From positions 1-64,000 of the forward strand of contig CAADYP010000003.1 of NCBI GenBank assembly GCA_900753315.1: a DNA stretch of 64,000 nucleotides, written 5' to 3'. The position numbers and the translations under genes were made by a program. Below the pieces are notes generated by a model. The model was not told where the DNA came from and ran no database searches. It worked only from the letters and a program-made list of their open reading frames with translations. Shown here piece by piece: positions 32,841 to 40,976 of this stretch (positions are counted from its first letter, which is position 1; the number at the start of each line of letters is the position of its first letter). This DNA is from Clostridia bacterium. Lineage in GTDB: Bacteria > Bacillota > Clostridia > Christensenellales > UBA1242.

Positions 32841-33947
32841 ATGAAAGGCGAGAAGAAGAAAATCAACAAAAGAAAAGAGTATGACTTGGTTAAGTTATAC
32901 TCTATCATTTTGTTTTGTATTTTCAGTGTCGCTGTTTTCTTGAACTATTCGTTTTTGGGCTATTTATGTGCTGGATTTTCAAAGGTCGAGGACAAAAGTA
33001 TGCAAGTTTATTTTTTGAATGTTGGGCAGGCTAGTGCAACGATGGTGGTTTTGCCAAACAGAGAAACTTTGATTTATGACACAGGGAGCATTGAAAGTAG
33101 TAACAATTTTGTAGATTCTGTTGGTTTGATTTTAAGGCAAAACAAATTGTCAAAAATAAATCATCTTATTTTGTCACATTCAGATGCTGACCATGTTGGT
33201 GGAGTGGTCAAACTTTTGAAAAAATTTGAGATTTTGAATATTTATAGACCAAAGATCATGTCTACAAGTGCAAATGAAATTGAAAATACATATGGATATA
33301 AAGTTGTCAACAATCCTATTTACAACAATGTAATAACCGCTGTCTATGCCGAACCAAATTGTGATGTCAAGTTTGTCGAAAACAGAACCATTGTTTCTTC
33401 AATTTTTAGACTTAAAGTTTATGCTGGGAAACTTGATACTTATTCACAAACAAATGCCTATTCGCCTTTTGTTTTGATGAGTTTTTATGACAAAAATTTT
33501 TTACTTACTGGAGATGCAACTGCTCAAAGAGAGACTGAGTTTATTGAAGAATTTGAAAGGGAAAATATCAAAATTGATTTTTTGCAAGTTGCACATCACG
33601 GTGCGAAGTCAAGCACAACTGCCGAATTTTTGGCAGCGACAAATCCAACTTATGCTTTTGTAAGTGCTGGCGATGATACACATCCATCACAAGAAGTGGT
33701 GAGTAGATTGAAAGATGTTGGCGTGTCAAATATTTATTGCACAAAGACAGACGGAATGATTGGTGTAGGTGTGAATGAAGATGGAGTAACAGCAATTTGT
33801 GTTATGGCAAACTCTGTTGACCTGCCACTGTTCTATGTTTGTATATCTTTAGTTTTGTTTGCGATTTTGCAGATACGAGATAAATATCATATAAAAAAAC
33901 GACAAAATAATTATTTTAAAAACAGATATTATGCAGGAAACTTATGA
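32841..33947 (+). CDS. ComEC-like metallo-beta-lactamase protein, membrane anchored
   Basis: A 368-residue protein with an N-terminal helix (about residues 17-38), a metallo-beta-lactamase domain (HSDADH near 113-118, VGQAS and YDTGS loops, LTGDAT, VAHHGAKSS) and a C-terminal helix followed by a basic tail. This domain architecture resembles the C-terminal part of the DNA-uptake protein ComEC, without the channel. Such free-standing proteins are common in Clostridia; a nuclease role has been proposed for the family. No function can be fixed. Confidence 0.85.
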   Translation: MKGEKKKINKRKEYDLVKLYSIILFCIFSVAVFLNYSFLGYLCAGFSKVEDKSMQVYFLNVGQASATMVVLPNRETLIYDTGSIESSNNFVDSVGLILRQNKLSKINHLILSHSDADHVGGVVKLLKKFEILNIYRPKIMSTSANEIENTYGYKVVNNPIYNNVITAVYAEPNCDVKFVENRTIVSSIFRLKVYAGKLDTYSQTNAYSPFVLMSFYDKNFLLTGDATAQRETEFIEEFERENIKIDFLQVAHHGAKSSTTAEFLAATNPTYAFVSAGDDTHPSQEVVSRLKDVGVSNIYCTKTDGMIGVGVNEDGVTAICVMANSVDLPLFYVCISLVLFAILQIRDKYHIKKRQNNYFKNRYYAGNL

Positions 33948-34019
33948 TTTTTTTCATTTATTCTTTTACTATTAAGAAAATTGGTTTGTAATATTTCAAG
34001 TTTATGATAAAATACACTT

Positions 34020-34496
34020 ATGGAAAGAGTGAATTTCAACAAAATAATAATCGTTTCTCTTTGTGATGGTTATTCAAAAGAATTGGGGTATAAGTTATCT
34101 CAAAATCTTGGCATGATGTTTTGTGACAGCAAAGATTTGATTGAATACGAACTTGTCGATATTCGGGCATTGGAAGAATTGTGTTCAAAAGATTATTTGC
34201 AAAAAAGCGAAAAGTCTGTCATAAAGCACATCGCTTCATTTGAAAATGTTGTTGTGTCAATAAGTTATGATTATCTTGTTCACAACATAAACATATTAAA
34301 AAGCAAAAGCCTTATTGTTTTTGTGAAACTTTCAAAGAGATATGTCAAAGAAAATGGTTCGCCGATTGACTATATTGCTTTTGAAGAACACACAAAAGTT
34401 TTGAAAGATTTGGCTGCCACCACAATCGAACTTAAAAAATATGATTTAGATTTTGTGACGAACAAAATTGTTGAAACCTTGGGAGGGTTGTTATGA
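34020..34496 (+). CDS. Shikimate-kinase-like protein without P-loop
   Basis: A 158-residue protein that follows the shape of shikimate kinases: first beta-strand (KIIIVSL), then helix (ELGYKLSQNLGMMFCDSKDLIEYEL), the EKSVIKHIA segment, and the FENVVVSIS strand. The Walker A GxxGxGKST is missing; the loop reads SLCDGYSKE. ATP binding as in the family is thus unlikely. It overlaps the transketolase start by four bases. TAAAAT stands six bases before its ATG with no ribosome-binding site, so it may be leaderless. The family link is tentative. Confidence 0.65.
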   Translation: MERVNFNKIIIVSLCDGYSKELGYKLSQNLGMMFCDSKDLIEYELVDIRALEELCSKDYLQKSEKSVIKHIASFENVVVSISYDYLVHNINILKSKSLIVFVKLSKRYVKENGSPIDYIAFEEHTKVLKDLAATTIELKKYDLDFVTNKIVETLGGLL

Positions 34497-36463
34497 ACTT
34501 AAACCAAAAAGCCTTGAATTATTTGAAGGCATTGTCTGCGGAGACGATTACTAACGCGAAATCAGGGCACTTGGGCGTTTCGCTTGGTGCTTCTTCTATC
34601 CTTTTTGCACTTTTTAAAGACCACTATAACTTTGACGTTTCGGATACTGACTTTTTAAACAGAGACCGTCTTGTTATGTCAACTGGGCACGCGAGTGCAC
34701 TTTATTACAGTTTGCTTTCAATGTTTGGTTTCAATGTGTCATTACAAGACTTAAAAGAATTTAGAAAGTTTGGTTCAAAGACACCAGGCCATCCAGAATA
34801 CAGAACAACAGAAGGTGTTGAAGTTTCAACTGGGCCTTTGGGACAGGGCGTTGCGAATGCAGTTGGAATGGCTATTGCTGAATCCGTCATGGAAGAAAGA
34901 TTTAACACTGTTGGGTTTAACATTATAAACAACTACACTTATTGTTTTGTCGGAGATGGTTGCTTGATGGAAGGCGTGGCGATGGAAGCGGTAAGTTTGG
35001 CAGGAAATTTAAACTTAAACAAACTTATCCTTTTGTATGACAGCAACGATGTGACCATTGATGGATCTCTCAGTCTTTCAAACAGAGAAAATGTTGCAAA
35101 GAAATTTGCTGCTATGGGTTGGAATGTTATAAAAGTTGCAAAGGGCAACAGTTATTTTTGGTGCTCACTTGCAATAAAGCGTGCAAAAAAGAGCAAAAAA
35201 CCAACCATTATCATCTTCAACACAACGATTGGAATTGGAACACAGAAAGAAGGCACTTCAGCTGTCCATGGCGCAGTTTTGTCAGAAGAAGAACTTGCAA
35301 CTTTCAAAGAAAACCTGAATGTTAAAGAAAGTTTCTATATTCCTGGTGATGTGAGAGAACTTTGCATGGCAAGCACAAGAAGAGGAAAACTCAACCATGA
35401 GAAGTGGAACCAGAATTTGGCAATTTATTCAAGCACACATCCAGAACTTTACAAATCGCTCATGGCATTTTTTGATAGAAAGAAAATAAACTTTGATAGA
35501 ATTATGAAAAACATTTCAAAATATGATGGTCAAAGTATGAGAAAAATCAACCATTATGCATTGAGCGAACTTGCATATCAATGTCCACAGCTCATTGGTG
35601 GAACGGCAGATGTCGGGCCATCAACAATGTCTTGTGTTGACAATGCCGGAAACTTTTCTGCGGGCTATCGTAGAGGTAAAAATATCCATTTTGGTGTAAG
35701 AGAACATGCAATGGCAGGCGTCTGCAACGGAATCGCACTTTATGAAGATTTCATTACATTTGATTCAACTTTCTTGGCGTTTTCAAACTATGAAATTCCA
35801 GCTATAAGAATGAGAGCAATGATGAAACTTCCAGTTATGTCATTCTTCACACATGATTCTTTGGCTGTTGGTCAAGATGGACCTTCTCATCAACCTATTG
35901 AACAAATTTCTCAACTTCGTTCTATTATTGGAAATACAGTTTATCGTCCATGTGATTATAAAGAACTTGTCGCTGGATATTACAACTGTTTGAGAAATTA
36001 TCTTCCAGTTTCTTTTGCTTTGTCTAGACAAGATATTGCACATATTGAAGGAACTTCTTATGATGGTGCTTTGCTTGGCGGTTATTTGCTTGAAAACGCA
36101 TCTCAAAAACCAGATGTTGTTTTGGTTGCAAGTGGCTCTGAAGTAGAACTTGCTGTCAAAGTCGCAAAAGAATTACGCAAGAAGTATCAAGTTAATGTTG
36201 TATCAATGCCATCTATTGAAATGTTCCAAAAACAACCAGTGGGTTATAAAAACAAAATCATTAGCAAAGATGCAAGTTTGGTTTTGGCCATTGAAGCAAG
36301 CAATGACACAAAGTGGCTCAAAATTTTGGGTGAACATGGCGAAACATTCGGCGTTGAAGAATACATGCATAGCGGTGCTGGCGAAGAGGTTATGGCAAAA
36401 GCTGGATTCACTGTGAAAAACTTGGTCAAATTTGTTGAAACGAAGTTAAAAATTCAAAAATAG
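34493..36463 (+). CDS. tkt: Transketolase
   Basis: A thiamine diphosphate enzyme of the pentose phosphate pathway that moves two-carbon units between sugar phosphates. The 656-residue protein has the TPP motif from GDGCLMEG near residue 155 to LLYDSNDVTIDG near 183, the substrate histidines in AKSGHLG and STGHAS, and in the middle domain the FGVREHAMAGVCNG block. GGAGGG stands before ATG 34493. Together with rpe at 59375 it covers part of the non-oxidative pathway. Confidence 0.96.
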   Translation: MNLNQKALNYLKALSAETITNAKSGHLGVSLGASSILFALFKDHYNFDVSDTDFLNRDRLVMSTGHASALYYSLLSMFGFNVSLQDLKEFRKFGSKTPGHPEYRTTEGVEVSTGPLGQGVANAVGMAIAESVMEERFNTVGFNIINNYTYCFVGDGCLMEGVAMEAVSLAGNLNLNKLILLYDSNDVTIDGSLSLSNRENVAKKFAAMGWNVIKVAKGNSYFWCSLAIKRAKKSKKPTIIIFNTTIGIGTQKEGTSAVHGAVLSEEELATFKENLNVKESFYIPGDVRELCMASTRRGKLNHEKWNQNLAIYSSTHPELYKSLMAFFDRKKINFDRIMKNISKYDGQSMRKINHYALSELAYQCPQLIGGTADVGPSTMSCVDNAGNFSAGYRRGKNIHFGVREHAMAGVCNGIALYEDFITFDSTFLAFSNYEIPAIRMRAMMKLPVMSFFTHDSLAVGQDGPSHQPIEQISQLRSIIGNTVYRPCDYKELVAGYYNCLRNYLPVSFALSRQDIAHIEGTSYDGALLGGYLLENASQKPDVVLVASGSEVELAVKVAKELRKKYQVNVVSMPSIEMFQKQPVGYKNKIISKDASLVLAIEASNDTKWLKILGEHGETFGVEEYMHSGAGEEVMAKAGFTVKNLVKFVETKLKIQK

Positions 36464-36547
36464 ACATGTTGTGACAAAAAACGATGTTATTTGCATTTAA
36501 TCATAAATCACACGATTATATAATAGTATATAAAGTGTGAGGAGATT

Positions 36548-37591
36548 ATGTTGAGAAAGAAAAGTATCGTTTTGAGTGACACGAAAGAAAATTCAAATAA
36601 AAAAGCAGTTTTGTCTTTGGAAGAAACAGGGCAAGGTGTCAATGGAATGTTGAGATTATACAACTTTTCAACAGAACTTGATGGCATTTCTTCATTGGGT
36701 TTTTATATAAATCAAAAAGTTTATAAAGCGGGGCTTACATACAAGTCCCACATGCTTTATGAATTTTTTATTGCCTTAAATGAGATTCCAAGCAAATTTT
36801 CTTGTGCGGTGGTAAATTTTAAAAATGCGGAAGCGTTTCCTATTTTGTATGGTTCTAGCGAAGGGAGTCAAGACGATATTTATGCCAGCATAATCAGCGA
36901 GATTGCAAAGGATAGCTCTGCACAAAATGCACAAAAAACTTTGGACAGATTTGGAGTTGATTTTGACGCAGAAGAAAAAGAAACCATCGAAGAAGAAATT
37001 GACAAAGCGATGTGCAATGAAGACTCTTGCCAAGGGTGTGCAAGTTGTGTTTACAAGAAATATTTTTTTGAAAAACATGACCAAACAAAAACAGCGAAAA
37101 TCGGTGATGAAAAAGAAAACAAAGGCCAAACAATTTTGCAAGGTGAAAATGTTAATTTTGAAAAAAGTCAAGAAGAAAATGATTTGTTTGAGACAAGAAA
37201 TGTTGACGAGAATGATAGTGAAACAAATGAAAATACTGCAAATGAAAAACCAATTTTTATTGATAAATTGAGACCACAGATTGACAAATTGTTTGCAAAC
37301 AATCCGCTTGAAGACAATTTGCAAAAACTTATTCCATCATCAAAATGGGTCAAAGTAGAATATGAAGAAGATGGTGATTATTTTGTTTTTGGACTTTTGT
37401 ATGATGAAGATGGCAATGTGAGATATGTTTGTTATGGAGTCCCTGCGGTCTTTGAAGAACAACCACCACAAGAATTGTCTGGCTATCCTATGTGGTTGCC
37501 ACTAAACAAAGAGAATGAGCATGGATTTGGTTATTGGCTGACTTACCAAGATGCAACTACTGGAGAGCCAATAAAAGCAATTTTGGATTGA
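36548..37591 (+). CDS. Unknown protein, 347 aa
   Basis: A 347-residue protein of unknown function. The first 145 residues look like a beta-rich domain (MLRLYNFSTELDGISSLGFY...), followed by a cysteine cluster (CNEDSCQGCASC near residue 157), a long acidic low-complexity linker (residues 185-240), and a conserved-looking C-terminal domain with WVKVEYEEDGDYFVFGLLYD and HGFGYWLTYQDATTG. The cysteines may bind metal. GAGGAG lies five bases before ATG 36548. It is followed closely by the hydrolase at 37602. Confidence 0.8.
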   Translation: MLRKKSIVLSDTKENSNKKAVLSLEETGQGVNGMLRLYNFSTELDGISSLGFYINQKVYKAGLTYKSHMLYEFFIALNEIPSKFSCAVVNFKNAEAFPILYGSSEGSQDDIYASIISEIAKDSSAQNAQKTLDRFGVDFDAEEKETIEEEIDKAMCNEDSCQGCASCVYKKYFFEKHDQTKTAKIGDEKENKGQTILQGENVNFEKSQEENDLFETRNVDENDSETNENTANEKPIFIDKLRPQIDKLFANNPLEDNLQKLIPSSKWVKVEYEEDGDYFVFGLLYDEDGNVRYVCYGVPAVFEEQPPQELSGYPMWLPLNKENEHGFGYWLTYQDATTGEPIKAILD

Positions 37592-37601
37592 TGAGGTCTT
37601 T

Positions 37602-38537
37602 ATGAAAATTGTCGCTTGGATAACTCTTGGGCTTGTTATCTTTGTTATTGCTGCACTATTTTATTATTTGGTTGTGGGTGCCCTTCTTTTTCATCTGGTG
37701 TTTGCAAAAAGAAGTTTTTATTGTCGTGCGATGCAAAAAGGGATAAACAAAAAAATCAAAGACAGCAAAATTGACTTATGCTGGTGGGAGAAAGTCAAGT
37801 TTAAAAGAGTCTCAATAAAAAATGCAGAGGGGTTGACATTGGTTGGCAGGTTTTATGATGCCAATGCAAAAAAAACCGCTATCGTGGTGCATGGTTTTGG
37901 ACAAAGTTACAAAGAAATGCAACTTTATTGTAAAATGTTTTATGAGAAAAATTTCAATGTTTTGGCTGTTGATAATCGAACGCATGGAGAAAGCCAAGGC
38001 TCTTTTATTGGATTCGGGTGGCTGGATCGTTTTGATTTGATAGATTGGTGCAATTATGTCACAAGTCAAGATTCAGAACAAAAGATTGTGCTATTTGGAC
38101 TGTCTATGGGCGGGACAGCAGTGTGTTGCACAACTGGAGAAAAACTGCCAGATAGCGTTTGTGCGGCGGTTTCTGACTGTGCTTTTGCCAATGCTGATAA
38201 GCAGATTGATTTTTATATAAAAACACACAAAATCTGGCTAAAATTGGCTAAAAAACATCTTTACAGTTTTTCAAGACGTGTGCATAATTTTGATTTGATG
38301 AAAGTTGACGCAACAAAACAAGTAAAATCTTCGAAAGTTCCAATTTTGTATATTCACGGTGCTGACGATTCGTTTGTCGAACCGAAAAACATGACCCAAC
38401 TTTACAATGCAACGCCATCAAATTTGCGAGACAGATTTTTAGTGGAAGGGGCAGAGCATGGGATGTCTTATCCAATTGCTGGAGTTTTGTATGAGAAAAA
38501 AATAAGCGACTTTTTGAAAAGTCGCACATCTTTATAA
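37602..38537 (+). CDS. Alpha/beta hydrolase, membrane anchored
   Basis: A 311-residue serine hydrolase with one N-terminal membrane helix (residues 5-30). Motifs: VVHGFGQS (oxyanion), nucleophile elbow GLSMGG with serine near 168, aspartate in GADDSFV near 250, and histidine in GAEHGMSY near 287. The YqkD/BAAT-like group fits best; the substrate is unknown. It lies 10 bases after gene 36548 and probably shares its transcript. Confidence 0.88.
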   Translation: MKIVAWITLGLVIFVIAALFYYLVVGALLFHLVFAKRSFYCRAMQKGINKKIKDSKIDLCWWEKVKFKRVSIKNAEGLTLVGRFYDANAKKTAIVVHGFGQSYKEMQLYCKMFYEKNFNVLAVDNRTHGESQGSFIGFGWLDRFDLIDWCNYVTSQDSEQKIVLFGLSMGGTAVCCTTGEKLPDSVCAAVSDCAFANADKQIDFYIKTHKIWLKLAKKHLYSFSRRVHNFDLMKVDATKQVKSSKVPILYIHGADDSFVEPKNMTQLYNATPSNLRDRFLVEGAEHGMSYPIAGVLYEKKISDFLKSRTSL

Positions 38538-38542
38538 AATTT

Positions 38543-39052
38543 CTAGCAAATCAAAATCTTTTTGATATGATAATCCTTGTTGGTTTTGAGATTTGTAAAT
38601 GCAGGATATTTGTTGGCTGCAAAGTCGATTCTTCTGCACATACCTACTTCAAAAATTCGTTTGTCATTTACAGTGTTTACGATGACGGTCATTGAAACAA
38701 GAGCCAATCCACCCATGATTGCAACAAGCATAACATGATTTTTTCCGCCGTAGTCAGAAATGTCAAAATCAAAGATTGTTGTCACAGTTGCAGTGGCAAA
38801 ATAAAGTCTGATTTTGTTGTGATAGTTTACGATGTCTGGGAATGCATTGATAATCCCAGAATTTCCAAGCAGGCCATTGGTGTAACCATAATTCAAGTTT
38901 TCATCATCTTTGTCATAAAGCACAGTCCAATTTTCATCACTCCCTGATGGATTTGAGCCAGTGTTTCCATCGTTTCCGATGCTGTTTTTGAGATACCAAA
39001 GTTGTTTTTCAAGGTTCTCGATTTTTTCTTCCATAGTTTCATTTTTGTTCAT
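38543..39052 (-). CDS. Unknown protein with N-terminal coiled coil
   Basis: A 169-residue protein. Residues 5-25 (NETMEEKIENLEKQLWYLKN) form a short coiled coil, followed by a G/S/N-rich linker and a beta-rich domain with a hydrophobic GGLALVSMTVIV strand. This looks like a tail-fibre or surface-type module, but no family is recognised. Its ribosome-binding site AAAAGGAG is the right arm of the terminator hairpin 39060-39092, and the T-run is the spacer to ATG 39052. Confidence 0.75.
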   Translation of the reverse strand: MNKNETMEEKIENLEKQLWYLKNSIGNDGNTGSNPSGSDENWTVLYDKDDENLNYGYTNGLLGNSGIINAFPDIVNYHNKIRLYFATATVTTIFDFDISDYGGKNHVMLVAIMGGLALVSMTVIVNTVNDKRIFEVGMCRRIDFAANKYPAFTNLKTNKDYHIKKILIC

Positions 39053-39092
39053 AAAAAAACTCCTTTTGACATCATTTTAATATCAAAAGGAG
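39053..39092 (-). terminator. Terminator of gene 39099, doubling as RBS
   Basis: CTCCTTTTGA (39060-39069) and TCAAAAGGAG (39083-39092) form a perfect 10-bp stem. On the minus strand it runs into TTTTTTT and then directly the ATG of the next gene; the GGAG of the arm is that gene's ribosome-binding site. Confidence 0.85.
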
Positions 39093-39102
39093 TGAATTTC
39101 AA
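39074..39102 (-). promoter_or_regulatory. Promoter inside the terminator, minus strand
   Basis: On the minus strand TTGAAA (39097-39102) and TAAAAT (39074-39079) are 17 bp apart. The -10 box lies in the hairpin loop, so its own transcript begins in the second arm. Confidence 0.7.
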
Positions 39103-39782
39103 TTTTTAGTGTCATTTTTTTTAAGTTTGGTTTCTCGTTTTCTTATTCTAACTTTTTTACTTTTCATAAATAACCAAGCAAACACAATTCCAAGCACTGC
39201 CATAATTAGCAAAATGCATGTGATAAGTGTTGTGCTTATACCATTTGGTGAGACATACTTTGTTTCCAAATATCCATACATAACTTGGTTTTCATATACG
39301 AATGCGATTGCGGTGTAGTCACTTTTGCTTTTAAATCCTTCATACAAAAAGATTTTTTGATTTTTCTCCAAGATAATTGAACTTTCCACTTTTTCTGTGT
39401 CTTCTGCAAAGAAAACATGGCATTGAGCGTTTGTTTTTGCATTGAAATTTGGAATAGCTGTCAACGTCTCATTTTTTGGAGTAACTAAATCTGCCAAGAC
39501 ATATCCATCTGTGTTTTCAAATTGGACGACCTTGAAGAATAAAAATCCGTCATAATTGAAAGATTTCGCATCGCCATCTTGAAAGAGGATTGAAACTTGG
39601 GTGTTGTGTGTGAGATTTTTAAGTTTTGAAGATGTCAAATCTGGCAATTCATAAAGGTTTGCGCTGTTTGCTGTTATGACATAGGTTTGAGTAGAGTCTT
39701 CGGCATTTGCAATTGAAACATTTATTCCAAAGCAAGAGAAAAGACAAATCAATGAAAATATAATCAAATAAAACTTTTTCAT
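39099..39782 (-). CDS. Secreted SH3-like protein with C-terminal anchor
   Basis: A 227-residue protein with a signal peptide (about residues 1-28), two SH3-like segments (VITANSANLYELPDLTSSKLKNL near 38, and a second near 120-170), and a C-terminal membrane helix (about 190-212) followed by a basic tail. Such proteins bind cell wall. ATG 39782 is preferred over an upstream TTG. There is no Shine-Dalgarno sequence; TTGACA and TTAAAT lie upstream, the latter six bases before the ATG, so it may be leaderless. Confidence 0.78.
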   Translation of the reverse strand: MKKFYLIIFSLICLFSCFGINVSIANAEDSTQTYVITANSANLYELPDLTSSKLKNLTHNTQVSILFQDGDAKSFNYDGFLFFKVVQFENTDGYVLADLVTPKNETLTAIPNFNAKTNAQCHVFFAEDTEKVESSIILEKNQKIFLYEGFKSKSDYTAIAFVYENQVMYGYLETKYVSPNGISTTLITCILLIMAVLGIVFAWLFMKSKKVRIRKRETKLKKNDTKN

Positions 39783-39833
39783 AATGATATTTAACAATAT
39801 TTTGTTTCAAAATGTCAAGCGTTCTAATTTGTA

Positions 39834-39864
39834 GAACAAAAAAGCATATCAATTTGATATGCTT
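39834..39864 (-). terminator. Terminator of the immunity-like gene array
   Basis: AAGCATATCA and TGATATGCTT form a perfect 10-bp stem with a three-base loop; on the minus strand it runs into TTTTTTG. It touches the stop codon of the last array gene. Confidence 0.88.
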
Positions 39865-40205
39865 CAGGACTTATAATCATAAGGAATTTTGTTTTTCTTT
39901 TCGCCAAGCAGATTTATTATATAACCATTTTCGACTTTGCACCACCATTTAGGATTTTGTTTTGGAAGATCTTTTAAAATTATTTCATCTGTATAATGTC
40001 CATCTTCAACAGTTTCAATATCACCAACATACATCGGTATATATATATCTTCCTCATCTGGAGAGTATTTATATGAAAATATCACCATATATTCAGTGTC
40101 TCTTATTTCAGGATCGGTAAGCATTCCAACCATGCCTTTATGAACATGATTTTTTGCATATTCTTCTTTTTCAACAAGCACTTTTACCATGTCTCCGTAT
40201 TTCAT
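39864..40205 (-). CDS. Immunity-like paralog 3
   Basis: A 113-residue soluble protein, third of the array. The front half (MKYGDMVKVLVEKEEYAKN, HKGMVGMLTDPEI) is nearly the same as in paralog 1 and resembles small SH3-like barrels such as DUF4926. The last 33 residues (starting PKQNPKWWCKVENGYIINLL) are identical to paralogs 1 and 2. A GAGGT ribosome-binding site precedes ATG 40205. The function is not known; the position behind a candidate effector suggests an immunity protein. Confidence 0.8.
   Translation of the reverse strand: MKYGDMVKVLVEKEEYAKNHVHKGMVGMLTDPEIRDTEYMVIFSYKYSPDEEDIYIPMYVGDIETVEDGHYTDEIILKDLPKQNPKWWCKVENGYIINLLGEKKNKIPYDYKS
39868..39968 (-). repeat. 100-bp repeat, copy 3
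   Basis: The DNA coding for the shared C-terminal block is a direct repeat of about 100 bases, roughly 95% identical to those at 40230-40330 and 40639-40738, and more diverged at 60663-60760. It could serve as a recombination anchor between paralogs. Confidence 0.8.
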
Positions 40206-40225
40206 TTTTTACCTCATATTATTTG

Positions 40226-40606
40226 TTATGACTTATAATCATAAGGGATTTTGTTTTTCTTTTCACCAAGCAGATTTATGATATAGCCATTTTCGACTTT
40301 GCACCACCATTTTGGATTTTGTTTTGGAAGTTCGGATAAAATAATTTTGTCATCTGCAAATCCTTTTTCGACTAGTTCTAAATCTTCGATTTGAATGGAA
40401 CAAAATTTATCATCTTCAAAATCCTTTATTGTGTTGTCAGACCATCTTATATTTTTATCGTTGAATTTGGGGTCAATAAAACATACATGAAAAGAAGAAT
40501 CTCTAATTTCTCCACAAATTATGCTTCCAATCATACCTTTATGTACACCGCAATTTTTATATTCATCTCTATCTTTAATGACTTTGACTTTGTCATATAT
40601 ATTCAT
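40226..40606 (-). CDS. Immunity-like paralog 2
   Basis: A 126-residue protein. The front part (MNIYDKVKVIKDRDEYKN, GVHKGMIGSIICGEIRDSS, HVCFIDPKF) differs from paralogs 1 and 3 and is closer to the lone copy at 60661. The C-terminal block is identical to the neighbours. ATG 40606 follows GGAGATAAGAACAATA; an in-frame upstream start at 40624 is less likely. Second-to-last gene of the array. Confidence 0.8.
   Translation of the reverse strand: MNIYDKVKVIKDRDEYKNCGVHKGMIGSIICGEIRDSSFHVCFIDPKFNDKNIRWSDNTIKDFEDDKFCSIQIEDLELVEKGFADDKIILSELPKQNPKWWCKVENGYIINLLGEKKNKIPYDYKS
40230..40330 (-). repeat. 100-bp repeat, copy 2
   Basis: Second copy of the direct repeat coding for the C-terminal block of the immunity-like proteins; only about five bases differ from the other array copies. 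Confidence 0.8.
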
Positions 40607-40634
40607 TATTGTTCTTATCTCCAATCAAAGTGTT

Positions 40635-40976
40635 TTATGACTTATAATCATAAGGGATTTTGTTTTTCTTTTCGCCAAGCAGATTTATGATATAACCATT
40701 TTCGACTTTACACCACCATTTAGGGTTTTGTTTTGGCAAATATTCTAATATTTCGTCATCAGATGCATTTCCATCTTCAATAGTTTCAATATCACCAACA
40801 TACATTGGAATATATATATCTTCTTCATCTGGAGAATACGTATGAGAAAAAATAACCATTATTTCGGTATCCCAAATTTCAGGATCGGTAAGCATTCCAA
40901 TCATGCCTTTATGAACATGATTTTTTGCATATTCTTCTTTTTCAACAAGCACTTTTACCATGTCTCCGTATTTCAT
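40635..40976 (-). CDS. Immunity-like paralog 1
   Basis: A 113-residue protein, first of the array and directly coupled to the candidate effector: its ATG (40976) overlaps the effector's stop (ATGA). A TAGGAGG ribosome-binding site lies in the end of the effector gene. It differs from paralog 3 at a number of positions (for example WDTEIMVIFSHTY for RDTEYMVIFSYKY, and EDGNASDDEILEYL for EDGHYTDEIILKDL), with the same C-terminal block. Confidence 0.82.
   Translation of the reverse strand: MKYGDMVKVLVEKEEYAKNHVHKGMIGMLTDPEIWDTEIMVIFSHTYSPDEEDIYIPMYVGDIETIEDGNASDDEILEYLPKQNPKWWCKVENGYIINLLGEKKNKIPYDYKS
40639..40738 (-). repeat. 100-bp repeat, copy 1
   Basis: First copy (in transcription order) of the direct repeat that codes for the invariant C-terminal block. 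Confidence 0.8.

Noticed and set aside
39868..40738. Direct repeats considered as a CRISPR array
   Set aside because: Three 100-bp repeats at 360-410 bp intervals inside coding genes; no short spacers and no cas genes.
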